53,534 nt of DNA from assembly GCA_019459485.1 (NCBI GenBank), contig JAIBEZ010000023.1:1-53534 (forward strand), given 5' to 3'. Of the stretch, positions 43,131 through 51,750 are shown piece by piece. The notes under the pieces are model-generated. The model did no database searches. It saw only the letters and a program-made list of their open reading frames with translations, and was not told where the DNA came from. Position 1 is the first letter of the stretch; every line of letters starts with the position of its first letter. A program made the translations under genes and the position numbers. The stretch comes from Prolixibacteraceae bacterium. Its GTDB lineage: Bacteria; Bacteroidota; Bacteroidia; Bacteroidales; Prolixibacteraceae.

Positions 43131-44606
43131 TTAAATCATTATTCCCAGATACCGGTCATAGGCTGCATCCCAATCAAGTTCTGTTGAGGGGATAAATTTT
43201 ACCAGTCCGAAGGAGTTCGCGATGATCTCCCTGATTTCTTTCACCGAACCAACATAACCGAGTGCTTTGGCCTGAATCAGAATATTCCCGATCGCAGTGG
43301 CTTCCGTTGGACCTGCAACAACCAGCAAACCGGTTGCATCAGCAGTCAACTGATTCAGAAAATGATTGTTCGCTCCTCCGCCAATAATATGAATGACCTC
43401 AATCGGCTGATCGGAAACTTCACGAATTTGTTCGAGTGTATAACGGTATTTCAAAGCAAGGCTGTCGTAAATACAGCGGATGGTTTCACCATGGTTTTGC
43501 GGCGTTCCCTGCGCGGTCTGATAACAAAAATCCCGGACAGCCTGAACCATATTTCTCGGATTCAGAAACATGGAATCATCAGGATTGATCAGGAACTTAA
43601 AAGGTTCCGATCCACGCGCCAGCTCAACCATTTCAGGCCATGCATAAACAGTTCCCTCTTCCGACCAGATTCGCTGAACTTCCTGAATCAACCACATTCC
43701 CATGATGTTTTTCAGGAAACGGGTGGTTCCGTCAACACCCCCTTCGTTGGTGAAATTCATTTCACGAATCTTATCAGAAATGAGCGGCTGCTGACTTTCA
43801 ATTCCCATCAGCGACCAGGTTCCGGAGCTGATGTAGGCAAAATTATTCAGGGTACTTGGCACCGAAACAATGGCAGAACCAGTATCGTGACCAGCCACGG
43901 CAATCACCGGAACTGATTTGCTTCCGGTTTCATGAGCCACCTCTTCCTTAATTTTTCCGATAATGGTTCCGGGAAGAATAATGTCCTCCAGAATATTGGT
44001 CGGAATACCTGCTTTTTTTAGCAAGTCAAAATTCCAGTCGCAGGTTCCGGGTACAATCATCTGGCTGGTACTTGCAATAGAAAATTCGCTCTTTTTCACT
44101 CCTGAAAACAGGTAATTGAACGCGTCGGGCATAAAAAGAATTGAATCGGTGATTTCGAGCAGTGAGGATTGGTCTCTCACCATCGAAAACAACTGAAACA
44201 AACTATTGAACTGCATAAACTGAATACCGGTTTGTGCATAAACTTCGTCCTTCGGAACAAGCTGAAACAAATCGTCCATCGAGGTATTGGTTCGCGAATC
44301 GCGGTACGCAAAAGGAAGCGAAAGGATCAACCCTTCTTTGTTAAGGTGCACAAAATCAACGCCCCAGGTATCAACACCGATTGATTCAGGCTGAATACCA
44401 TACTCTTTGATACACATTTTCAATCCAGTCTTCAATTCGTTGAACAAACTGAAAATATTCCAGAAATAATGACCGTTGATCAACTGCATTTGATTGGTAA
44501 AACGATGAATTTCTGTCAGTTCAAGTTTCCCATCTACCAAAATTCCAAGAATTGCACGTCCGCTTGAAGCGCCAAGATCAAAGGCTAAAAAATATTTTCT
44601 GTTCAT
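43131..44606 (-). CDS. rhaB: Rhamnulokinase
   Basis: A 491-residue cytoplasmic FGGY-family sugar kinase. The N-terminal ATP-binding loop FDLGASSGRAILG, the VDTWGVDFVHL catalytic motif (with Asp as base) and the second-domain AGHDTGSAIVSVPS and GGGANNHFLNQLTA motifs all match rhamnulokinase. It phosphorylates L-rhamnulose at C1. The rest of a rhamnose pathway (isomerase, aldolase, transporter) is not next to it. L-fuculokinase is the alternative, but the DTWGVDF motif favours rhamnulokinase. Confidence 0.9.
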   Translation of the reverse strand: MNRKYFLAFDLGASSGRAILGILVDGKLELTEIHRFTNQMQLINGHYFWNIFSLFNELKTGLKMCIKEYGIQPESIGVDTWGVDFVHLNKEGLILSLPFAYRDSRTNTSMDDLFQLVPKDEVYAQTGIQFMQFNSLFQLFSMVRDQSSLLEITDSILFMPDAFNYLFSGVKKSEFSIASTSQMIVPGTCDWNFDLLKKAGIPTNILEDIILPGTIIGKIKEEVAHETGSKSVPVIAVAGHDTGSAIVSVPSTLNNFAYISSGTWSLMGIESQQPLISDKIREMNFTNEGGVDGTTRFLKNIMGMWLIQEVQRIWSEEGTVYAWPEMVELARGSEPFKFLINPDDSMFLNPRNMVQAVRDFCYQTAQGTPQNHGETIRCIYDSLALKYRYTLEQIREVSDQPIEVIHIIGGGANNHFLNQLTADATGLLVVAGPTEATAIGNILIQAKALGYVGSVKEIREIIANSFGLVKFIPSTELDWDAAYDRYLGIMI

Positions 44607-44730
44607 TATTTCGGGGTTATTTCAATTAAAACAAAGAAAACGAATTTCAGGGAACAGGGTATCCTGTGCAATCCTGAAGAAAGAAGTTCGAAGTGCCTAA
44701 AGTTTAAAATCGTTCCATTTCCACATCTTC

Positions 44731-46008
44731 TCATTTCCCTCCAAAGTGTTTATCCGCAAACTGAATGTACTGCTGCCAGTCATAAAGAGTTAAATCATGT
44801 TTTCCGGTACGGATGTGATAGCCGATGTTTCCCATAACTGGTTGATTGACTTCAGGCATTTCTTTCGCCGGAAGTCCTTCCTTTCCGAGCAACTCATAAA
44901 CTGCCGACGCATATTTTGCCGATAAAAATTCACCTCTCGGATCGGCCCATTTGTCACCCTCGGCACTTGCCACATACAACGGACGGGGAGCAATCAGGGC
45001 CAGCAGCATGTGCTGATCAACCGGAAGCAGATTTTCATTATCATTGTATTTCAGAAAATTATCACAAAACCAATGTGGAAAAGAAGTATTGATCATATGG
45101 ACTGTTTCTCCAATTTTCCGGCGCGAAAGTGCAGCACCGCCACAACCCGATTCGTTGGAAATGACCATTGCAAATCGTGGATCGGTCGCGCCTGCCCACA
45201 AAGCAGCTTTGCCCAATCTGGAATGACCCAGCACTGCAACTTTCTTTGAATCAACCATCGGATCCTGTTCCAGATAATCCATTGCTTTGGACAATCCCCA
45301 TGCCCATGCAGCAACCGATCCCCATTCGTTGTATCTCGGATTGGCTTGATTTTCCTGGTAAAAAAACGGATGAATTCCATCTGAAAAATCGTTTTTATCG
45401 GGATCGAAATCGCCATAATAAATGGTAACCAATCCATATCCGGCTTTGATGATCTCCTCCACCGGCCAGCTATCTTCATCGGAAGCCCTCGACTGCTCGG
45501 TAACCTGATTGTTAATGATCCCGATCGAAGGATTGTCGTTCACCCACGATTCGGTGAGCCGAATGGCCGGATCATTAATGACAGTATGGTTGCCGGTAAA
45601 ATTATAGCCTACGAAAACAGATACTTTTGCTGATTTTTTTGGCAGGTACATCAGCACATTCACTTCCAGATGGCGATCATCTTTTGTGAAAAACAATGAA
45701 ATCTGTTTTCGGTGGGCCAGTCCATTCAATGCTTCGTCAGAACTTTCCCAAACCTTCACTTCCGAAATTCCCATTACACCGGGAATTTTCCCATAAACTT
45801 CGTCGGTAAACTGTTTCAGGATATCAGGCCTTTGTTTTTTCAGCCAGACTTTTTCTGATTTAACCTTTCGTCCGTTAAAACGGGTTAAAACATCCGGCAA
45901 TTTATACACAGGAATTTTTGATTTGTCATAATTAACCTTTTCGCGCTGTGCATTTGCATATCCTGACATCAGGAAAGAAAAAAGTAGAATAAGTGAATAT
46001 TTCCTCAT
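44731..46008 (-). CDS. CE15-like glucuronoyl esterase
   Basis: A 425-residue exported alpha/beta hydrolase; the signal peptide ends near residue 21 (GYANAQ). The nucleophile motif is GHSRLGKAAL (Ser263, with the conserved Arg265), an acidic residue sits in SNESGCGGAAL (Glu286), and the histidine is in GYHIRTGKHDLT (His398). This layout fits bacterial CE15 enzymes, which cleave ester links between lignin and glucuronic acid on xylan. It is next to rhamnulokinase, suggesting plant-derived polysaccharides are used. Acetylxylan esterase is the alternative name. Confidence 0.84.
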   Translation of the reverse strand: MRKYSLILLFSFLMSGYANAQREKVNYDKSKIPVYKLPDVLTRFNGRKVKSEKVWLKKQRPDILKQFTDEVYGKIPGVMGISEVKVWESSDEALNGLAHRKQISLFFTKDDRHLEVNVLMYLPKKSAKVSVFVGYNFTGNHTVINDPAIRLTESWVNDNPSIGIINNQVTEQSRASDEDSWPVEEIIKAGYGLVTIYYGDFDPDKNDFSDGIHPFFYQENQANPRYNEWGSVAAWAWGLSKAMDYLEQDPMVDSKKVAVLGHSRLGKAALWAGATDPRFAMVISNESGCGGAALSRRKIGETVHMINTSFPHWFCDNFLKYNDNENLLPVDQHMLLALIAPRPLYVASAEGDKWADPRGEFLSAKYASAVYELLGKEGLPAKEMPEVNQPVMGNIGYHIRTGKHDLTLYDWQQYIQFADKHFGGK

Positions 46009-46127
46009 GGTTTGGTTTTATAATAGTTTAGTGCATAAAGATATAAATCTTCGGGCTCAATGAAGTATTGAAGGAGTACAGATTACCGGCATTCACGATT
46101 CTGGTAACTGCGACTGCGACTGAAAAC

Positions 46128-47207
46128 TTAGTTTGGATATTTCAGGGGCTCAATTTCGCCGGTTGCAACACGAAGTGCATTGGCAGCAAGCGCTTCCAGC
46201 TCATCTTCGCCCGGATAAACATACACACCGGCAATAAATTCAACCTTCGATGTAATGTATTTTGTGAGGTATTCATTGAAAGCCAATCCTCCGGTCAGCA
46301 AAATGGCATCCACATAACCGTTCAGCACCACGGCCATTTCACCAATTGCTTTTGCAACCTGGTATCCAAGTGCATCCTGAACATTGCGGGCAAGTTCATC
46401 GCCGTTATCAGCGCGTTCTTCCACTTCACGGGCATCGTTCGTTCCGAGATAGGCCACATAACCACCTTCACCAATTACCATCCGGCGAATTTCATCTTTC
46501 TGGTATTTCTTACTGAAACAAAGTTCGATTAGCTGGCCGACCGGCAATGTTCCGCTGCGCTCCGGGCTGAAAGGTCCTTCGCCATCGAGTGCATTGTTTA
46601 CGTCAATCACTTTTCCTTTTTGGTGTGCCCCAACCGAAATTCCGCCGCCAAGATGAACCACGATCAGGTTCAGTTTTTCGTAACGACGCCCTATTTTATT
46701 GGCGTGAATGCGAGCGGTGGCTTTTTGATTCAATGCATGGAAAATCGAGCGTCGTTCAAATTCAGGATGACCTGAAAACCTTGCAATATCTTCCAACTCG
46801 TCAACTACAACAGGATCGGCCACATAAGCATGTGCACCGGGAATCTGAAGCGCAATGAAATCGGCAATCAAAGGCCCAAGGTTACTGGCGTGCTGACCGT
46901 AAATTCCGGCACGGGCATGTTCCAGCATACGGTTATCGACCAGATAAACGCCTGATTTTAAGGGATAAGTTAATCCACCCCTGCCAATAATGTACTTGAT
47001 TTTATCAACATCGAAACCTTCTTCAACCAGCGCATCAATGATCAGCCCTTTTCTGAATTCAAACTGGTCAATGATATTATCGTAAAGGGATAAATCTTCG
47101 ATAGAATGGCGCAAAGTTTTTTTCAGTTTGCATTCGCTACCGAAATAAACTGCAAATTTGGTCGAAGTTGAGCCCGGATTGATCGCCAGAATTCGAATAT
47201 CGTTCAT
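46128..47207 (-). CDS. buk: Butyrate kinase
   Basis: A 359-residue acetokinase-family enzyme that turns butyryl-phosphate plus ADP into butyrate plus ATP. Motifs: NPGSTSTKFAVYFG (residues 9-22), GRGGLTYPLKSGVYLV, VHLGGGISVGAHQKG, and ILLTGGLAFNEYL. Length and the Asn-Pro-Gly-Ser start separate it from acetate kinase. It is 9 bases downstream of ptb and ends the fermentation cluster. Confidence 0.93.
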   Translation of the reverse strand: MNDIRILAINPGSTSTKFAVYFGSECKLKKTLRHSIEDLSLYDNIIDQFEFRKGLIIDALVEEGFDVDKIKYIIGRGGLTYPLKSGVYLVDNRMLEHARAGIYGQHASNLGPLIADFIALQIPGAHAYVADPVVVDELEDIARFSGHPEFERRSIFHALNQKATARIHANKIGRRYEKLNLIVVHLGGGISVGAHQKGKVIDVNNALDGEGPFSPERSGTLPVGQLIELCFSKKYQKDEIRRMVIGEGGYVAYLGTNDAREVEERADNGDELARNVQDALGYQVAKAIGEMAVVLNGYVDAILLTGGLAFNEYLTKYITSKVEFIAGVYVYPGEDELEALAANALRVATGEIEPLKYPN

Positions 47208-47216
47208 TGAAGTATT

Positions 47217-48122
47217 TTATTTACTTAACAACGCTGCAAGCGCTATTGAGTTCAATTTTGTTTGTTTACTATCGCCCCTTGACGATAAAACGACCGGAAC
47301 ATTTGCACCCATCACCACTGCAGCCTGATCGGCGCCACACAATTTAGTATTCGTCTTATAAAATACATTTCCGGCATCGATATTCGGGAAAAGCAAACAA
47401 TCGGCATCGCCGGCCACTTCCGAAGTAATATTTTTTATTTGTGCCGATTCTATATCGAGTGCAACATCCAAAGCCATTGGACCGAAAACAATTGCCGGCT
47501 GAAATTGCCCGTTTTCGGCTGCACTCATAATTTCAACCGCATCGGTGCACGACACCAGCGACGGAAGTATTTGTTCCGTTGGCGCTATAATGGCTATTTT
47601 CGGCCTTGAAATTCCCATCGTCACAGCCATTTCCTTTAAATAATGGGTCATGGCGATTTTCTGCGGAATGCTTGGATACGGAATAATGGCCACATCACTA
47701 ACAATCAGCAATTTGTGATAATTAGGATTGTCGATCACCGAAACATGGCTCAAAACACTGCCGGGAGTCATCAGGCCAACTTCCTTGTTCAGAATGGCAC
47801 GCATGTATTTGTCAGTGTTTATCAAACCTTTCATTAAAATACTTCCTGAAGTTGATTTGGCCAGCTTTACCGCCAGCGTTGCAGCCTCCTCTTCTGTTTC
47901 AGCTTCCACAATCTGGAATAAATATGGATCAATGCTATGAATTTCACACTGTTTCCGAATTTCCTGACTGTTTCCGGTAATAATGGCTGTTACAATTCCC
48001 ATTCTGACCGCTTCGGCGATGGCCTCAAGACTATGCCCGTCAACGGCATTTACACCAATCAATGTCTTTTTTTTCAAAGACTTAACTACCTCAAAAAGAT
48101 CAACCAACCTTTTCAACATCAT
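47217..48122 (-). CDS. ptb: Phosphate butyryltransferase
   Basis: A 301-residue phosphotransacylase: KKTLIGVNAVDGHSLEAI, KGLINTDKYMRAILNKEVGL, LSHVSVIDNPNYHKLLIVSDVAIIPYP, and VVMGANVPVVLSSRGDS are family typical. It exchanges CoA of butyryl-CoA (or branched acyl-CoA) for phosphate, feeding butyrate kinase. Two adjacent ATGs open the gene. Separated from ackA by a terminator, so ptb-buk may be transcribed on its own. Confidence 0.92.
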   Translation of the reverse strand: MMLKRLVDLFEVVKSLKKKTLIGVNAVDGHSLEAIAEAVRMGIVTAIITGNSQEIRKQCEIHSIDPYLFQIVEAETEEEAATLAVKLAKSTSGSILMKGLINTDKYMRAILNKEVGLMTPGSVLSHVSVIDNPNYHKLLIVSDVAIIPYPSIPQKIAMTHYLKEMAVTMGISRPKIAIIAPTEQILPSLVSCTDAVEIMSAAENGQFQPAIVFGPMALDVALDIESAQIKNITSEVAGDADCLLFPNIDAGNVFYKTNTKLCGADQAAVVMGANVPVVLSSRGDSKQTKLNSIALAALLSK

Positions 48123-48210
48123 ATTCCATATTTTATGTTGGTAAAATTACCATTTCATGTTTTATAAACACTGAATAAATATCAATAACTGAAATGTTTT
48201 TAAACCATTG

Positions 48211-48249
48211 AAAAACAAAACGTCCGATGTTGTTTAACACCGGACGTTT
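48211..48249 (-). terminator. Terminator after ackA
   Basis: On the minus strand AAACGTCCGGTGTT (48249-48236) pairs with AACATCGGACGTTT (48231-48218), followed by a T-run. It lies about 60 bases after the ackA stop codon and ends the pta-hbd-ackA transcript. Confidence 0.85.
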
Positions 48250-48309
48250 CAATGCATTCACAATAAATGAACTTTACTTATAATTTGTATCCTTCGTTTG
48301 AAATTTTGC

Positions 48310-49518
48310 TTACGATTTTAAACTGCCTTTTACGATCTCTTCCGTATCAAGCGCAATCACCAATTCTTCGTCGGTAGGAATTACCAGGATTTTCACCTTC
48401 GAATCGGGAGTACTGATAACCCCCTCTTTACGGAACCCTTTGTTTTTAATGTTATCAAGAGAGATTCCCAAAAAACCGAGCTCGCTGCAAATACCTTCGC
48501 GTGTTGTGTCTGCATTTTCGCCAATTCCACCGGTAAAGATAAGTAGGTCGAGACCTCCCATGGCAGCCATGTATGAACCGATGTATTTTTTCACCCGGTA
48601 ATCGTACATTTCGAGCGCCAATTTTGCCCTTTCGTCACCTTTGTCTTTGGCCATCTCGATTTCGCGCATATCAGATGAAATACCTGATATTCCCAACATT
48701 CCGGCATGTTTGTTAAACAAAGTGCTGGCCGACCGAATTCCGATTTCTTCTTTTTCCATGATGTAATGAACTACACCAACATCCAGATCGCCGCAACGGG
48801 TTCCCATTATCAAACCTTCAATAGGAGTAAAACCCATGGAAGTATCAAAAGATTTTCCGTTTTTGATTGCAGCCACCGAAGCTCCATTCCCCAAATGGCA
48901 GGAAATTATCTTTTGGCTGTTGTAATCAAGGTTCAGTAAATCGCAGGCACGTTTGCTCACAAACCTATGACTGGTTCCGTGAAAACCATACCGGCGAATT
49001 CCGTACTTTTTATAAAGTGCATACGGAATTCCGTACATATAAGCCTTCGGTTCCATGGTTTGATGGAAAGCCGTATCAAATACTCCTACCTGCGGAATTC
49101 CGGGAATCAATTCTTCCATAGCCCTGATTCCTTTCAGGTTAGGTGGATTGTGAAGAGGCGCAATATCGATACATTTGGTAACTTCATCTATTACTTCATC
49201 CGTTATAAGAACACTTGAATTAAAATGTTCGCCTCCATGCACTACCCTGTGCCCAATGGCATCCAGTTCGTTAAGACTTGACAGGCAGCCATGTTTTTCG
49301 CTGGTCAATATGCCCAAAATATATTCGATGCCGATTTTGTGGTCCATGATTTCACCTTCAAAAACAACTACTTGGCCATCCTGACGCACATGCTTTAAAA
49401 AACTGCCTTTCATTCCCAGTTTTTCAATCCCTCCCTTGGCAATAACCGATTTATCGGTCATTGTGAAAAGTTGATATTTTATTGAACTGCTTCCGCAGTT
49501 TAAAACCAGAATCTTCAT
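48310..49518 (-). CDS. ackA: Acetate kinase
   Basis: A 402-residue enzyme converting acetyl-phosphate plus ADP to acetate plus ATP. Motifs: VLNCGSSSIKYQLF (start), GHRVVHGGEHF, RRYGFHGTSHRFVSKRA, SCHLGNGASVAAIKNGKSFDTSMGFTPIEGL, and FTGGIGENADTTRE. Full length. It follows hbd after 36 bases and pta two genes upstream, so Pta and AckA are made from one transcript. Confidence 0.96.
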   Translation of the reverse strand: MKILVLNCGSSSIKYQLFTMTDKSVIAKGGIEKLGMKGSFLKHVRQDGQVVVFEGEIMDHKIGIEYILGILTSEKHGCLSSLNELDAIGHRVVHGGEHFNSSVLITDEVIDEVTKCIDIAPLHNPPNLKGIRAMEELIPGIPQVGVFDTAFHQTMEPKAYMYGIPYALYKKYGIRRYGFHGTSHRFVSKRACDLLNLDYNSQKIISCHLGNGASVAAIKNGKSFDTSMGFTPIEGLIMGTRCGDLDVGVVHYIMEKEEIGIRSASTLFNKHAGMLGISGISSDMREIEMAKDKGDERAKLALEMYDYRVKKYIGSYMAAMGGLDLLIFTGGIGENADTTREGICSELGFLGISLDNIKNKGFRKEGVISTPDSKVKILVIPTDEELVIALDTEEIVKGSLKS

Positions 49519-49554
49519 TTGTCTATTTTATTTATATTTTCAGTCTGATGATAA

Positions 49555-50529
49555 TCAGAATCTTTGATTGGTTAGCGGTGCTATCTTTTTTCCGTTTTCG
49601 TCGTATTTATAAAATCCATCGCCTGATTCGATTCCCAGATGTTTGGCACGAACCAACTTCCGTAGGAATGGATTTGGTTTATACCGGATGTCGCCAAATT
49701 CATTGTAAATGTTGTCCATCCAACGTAGAATTTTATCAAGTCCCATTTTATCAGCTAATTCGAATGGACCTAGACGCATTCCGAATCCTATTTTCATGGT
49801 CTGATCAATATCCTCAATATTAGATATTCCTTCCATCAATATCTCGCAAGCTTCATTAAGTAATACCACATAAATACGTACACTTACCAAACCTGCCGAT
49901 TCCTGAACCGGGACAATCTTACGATTGATCAGTGTTACAAATTTGCAAACTTTCTGATACGATTCATCGGTTGTATATAAACCTCTGACCACCTCAACAA
50001 TTCTGGCTTCCTGCGAATTGATAAAAAAATGCAAACTGACACAACGGTCACGGTATTTTAAGTCAGATGAGAGTTCAGTGATTACGATGGTAGTTGAATG
50101 AGTGGCAATGATACAGTCCTTGTCAACAACTTCTTCAATCTTGTGAAAAATATCCCTTCTTTCCTTGATTTTTCCGCCGCGATCGATGGCGCGAATGGCT
50201 TCAATTACGAAATCACATCCTTTAAGGTCATTATAATCAAGAGTTCCCTTAATTCGTGACATGATTGCACGCTTTTCACCCTGGGTTAAACCCCAGTGTT
50301 CAATTCGCTCATCCAGAACTTTTTCTATATTATGGTAAGCATCACGAATTTTATCCTCGTTAACTTCAATAAAAACAACTTCAATTCCAAAAAAACTTGC
50401 AACGCGGGCTATATTTTGGCCTACCAAACCACATCCTACTACTCCAATTTTGGAAAAGAGGGTTTTGCTTGTATCTTTTTTACTTAAACCAAAATTTTCA
50501 ATTGGTTCGTATATCACTTCACTAGCCAT
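49555..50529 (-). CDS. 3-hydroxyacyl-CoA dehydrogenase family protein, divergent active site
   Basis: A 324-residue Rossmann dehydrogenase of the 3-hydroxybutyryl-CoA dehydrogenase family: GVVGCGLVGQNIAR NAD loop (near 30), C-terminal RLGPFELADKMGLD and GDGFYKY segments as in Hbd. Key motifs differ: the HFFNP motif reads HFFIN (His kept), the catalytic serine region reads ATHSTT (Thr in place of Ser), and the usual GFIVNR reads GLVSVR (Asn missing); the glutamate in ARIVEVVRG is kept. It lies between pta and ackA. A redox step with an unusual acyl substrate is more likely than standard Hbd; activity is uncertain. Confidence 0.78.
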   Translation of the reverse strand: MASEVIYEPIENFGLSKKDTSKTLFSKIGVVGCGLVGQNIARVASFFGIEVVFIEVNEDKIRDAYHNIEKVLDERIEHWGLTQGEKRAIMSRIKGTLDYNDLKGCDFVIEAIRAIDRGGKIKERRDIFHKIEEVVDKDCIIATHSTTIVITELSSDLKYRDRCVSLHFFINSQEARIVEVVRGLYTTDESYQKVCKFVTLINRKIVPVQESAGLVSVRIYVVLLNEACEILMEGISNIEDIDQTMKIGFGMRLGPFELADKMGLDKILRWMDNIYNEFGDIRYKPNPFLRKLVRAKHLGIESGDGFYKYDENGKKIAPLTNQRF

Positions 50530-50544
50530 GATTTTATTTTTTGA

Positions 50545-51546
50545 TTAATCGAAAAGAGCAGCAGCCTGATTGGCTGTAATGGCAACCATGTTCACAATAT
50601 CTATTACAGAACAGCCTCTTGAAAGGTCGTTGATCGGTGCAGCCATTCCCTGAAGTATCGGGCCAACAGCTTCTGCTTTTCCAAGCCGCTGAACTAGTTT
50701 ATACCCAATATTTGCCGATTCGAGCCCCGGAAAAACAAGAATATTTGCCCGTCCTGCCACTTCGCTGTTTGGTGCTTTTAATCTTCCGACTTCAGGAATC
50801 AAAGCGGCGTCGAGCTGCATTTCACCGTCAATTTTCAATTCAGGATCCAATTCGCGGGCAATGCGGGTTGCATTCGACATTTTATCGACCAATGGATGTT
50901 GTGCGCTTCCCATGGTTGAGAAACTCAGCATGGCAACACGCGGGTCCATTCCGACAATTGCTTTGGCAGTTTTTGCAGTCGTAACAGCAATTTCGGCCAG
51001 CTGGCGTTCATCAGGATCGGGCATTACTGCACAATCGGCGAAAACCAAAATACCTTCATGTCCAAAATGTGGGTTCACAAACATCAGAAATGCTCCCGAA
51101 ACAACGCTCACACCGGGCACAGTCTTAACATATTGCAGAGCAGGCCGCAACACGTCACCCGTTGCATTGATTGCTCCGGCCAATTCACCATCAGCATCGC
51201 CACTTTTGATCATCAATGGCGCAAAATACAAGGGATCGTTCAGTAATTCGAGTGCAGCATCACGAGTTAATCCTTTTGACTTCCGGATTTCAACCATTAA
51301 ATCGGCGTATGCTTCCCTTCTCTGGTCAGTTTTAGGATTAACGATTGTCGCACCTTCAATGTTAACTCCGATTTCTGTGGCGGCCTGAATGATTTCTTCA
51401 GGATTTCCCAAAAGAATGATCTGTGCCAATTTCTGATTCAGAACAATTTCGGTTGCCCGTAAAGTTCTTGGTTCCGCTCCTTCCGGTAAAACTATCCTTT
51501 TCTGGTATTTCTGAGCGTTTTGATAGACACGTTTTAAGATTTCCAT
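50545..51546 (-). CDS. pta: Phosphate acetyltransferase
   Basis: A 333-residue enzyme exchanging CoA of acetyl-CoA for phosphate. It is the short, catalytic-domain form (no DRTGG regulatory N-terminus): RIVLPEGAEPRTLRATE, KSGDADGELAGAINATGDVLRPALQ, SFSTMGSAQHPLVDKM, ANILVFPGLESANIGYKL. The ATG at 51546 (MEILKRVYQN) starts the fold; an in-frame upstream ATG at 51630 lies beyond the promoter-like element at 51588 and is rejected. First gene of pta-hbd-ackA. Confidence 0.94.
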   Translation of the reverse strand: MEILKRVYQNAQKYQKRIVLPEGAEPRTLRATEIVLNQKLAQIILLGNPEEIIQAATEIGVNIEGATIVNPKTDQRREAYADLMVEIRKSKGLTRDAALELLNDPLYFAPLMIKSGDADGELAGAINATGDVLRPALQYVKTVPGVSVVSGAFLMFVNPHFGHEGILVFADCAVMPDPDERQLAEIAVTTAKTAKAIVGMDPRVAMLSFSTMGSAQHPLVDKMSNATRIARELDPELKIDGEMQLDAALIPEVGRLKAPNSEVAGRANILVFPGLESANIGYKLVQRLGKAEAVGPILQGMAAPINDLSRGCSVIDIVNMVAITANQAAALFD

Positions 51547-51587
51547 TGTTGATTTAAAGTTTAAACTTTTAAGTAAAAAATTCGATA

Positions 51588-51595
51588 CAAAAGTA
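51588..51595 (-). promoter_or_regulatory. -7 promoter element of pta
   Basis: TACTTTTG on the minus strand matches TAnnTTTG exactly. It lies 42 bases upstream of the ATG at 51546; no -33 TTG at the right spacing. Confidence 0.5.
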
Positions 51596-51738
51596 CTTAA
51601 AATATGAAGAGGAGTAGCTTCAGTTTGCAAATATTATTGGATAAACTGATAAAACACATGTAATAAGTGACACAAAAAATTGCCTTATGAATTATGGAAC
51701 AATCGATTGTATTCACTCTACAGAATGGTTTATTTGGC

Positions 51739-51746
51739 TATTTTTG
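51739..51746 (+). promoter_or_regulatory. -7 element touching the FAD oxidoreductase start
   Basis: TATTTTTG matches TAnnTTTG exactly but ends only 4 bases before the ATG at 51751. If used, the transcript would begin at or near the start codon (leaderless). A -33 box is not seen, so chance similarity is possible. Confidence 0.35.
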
Positions 51747-51750
51747 AAGC

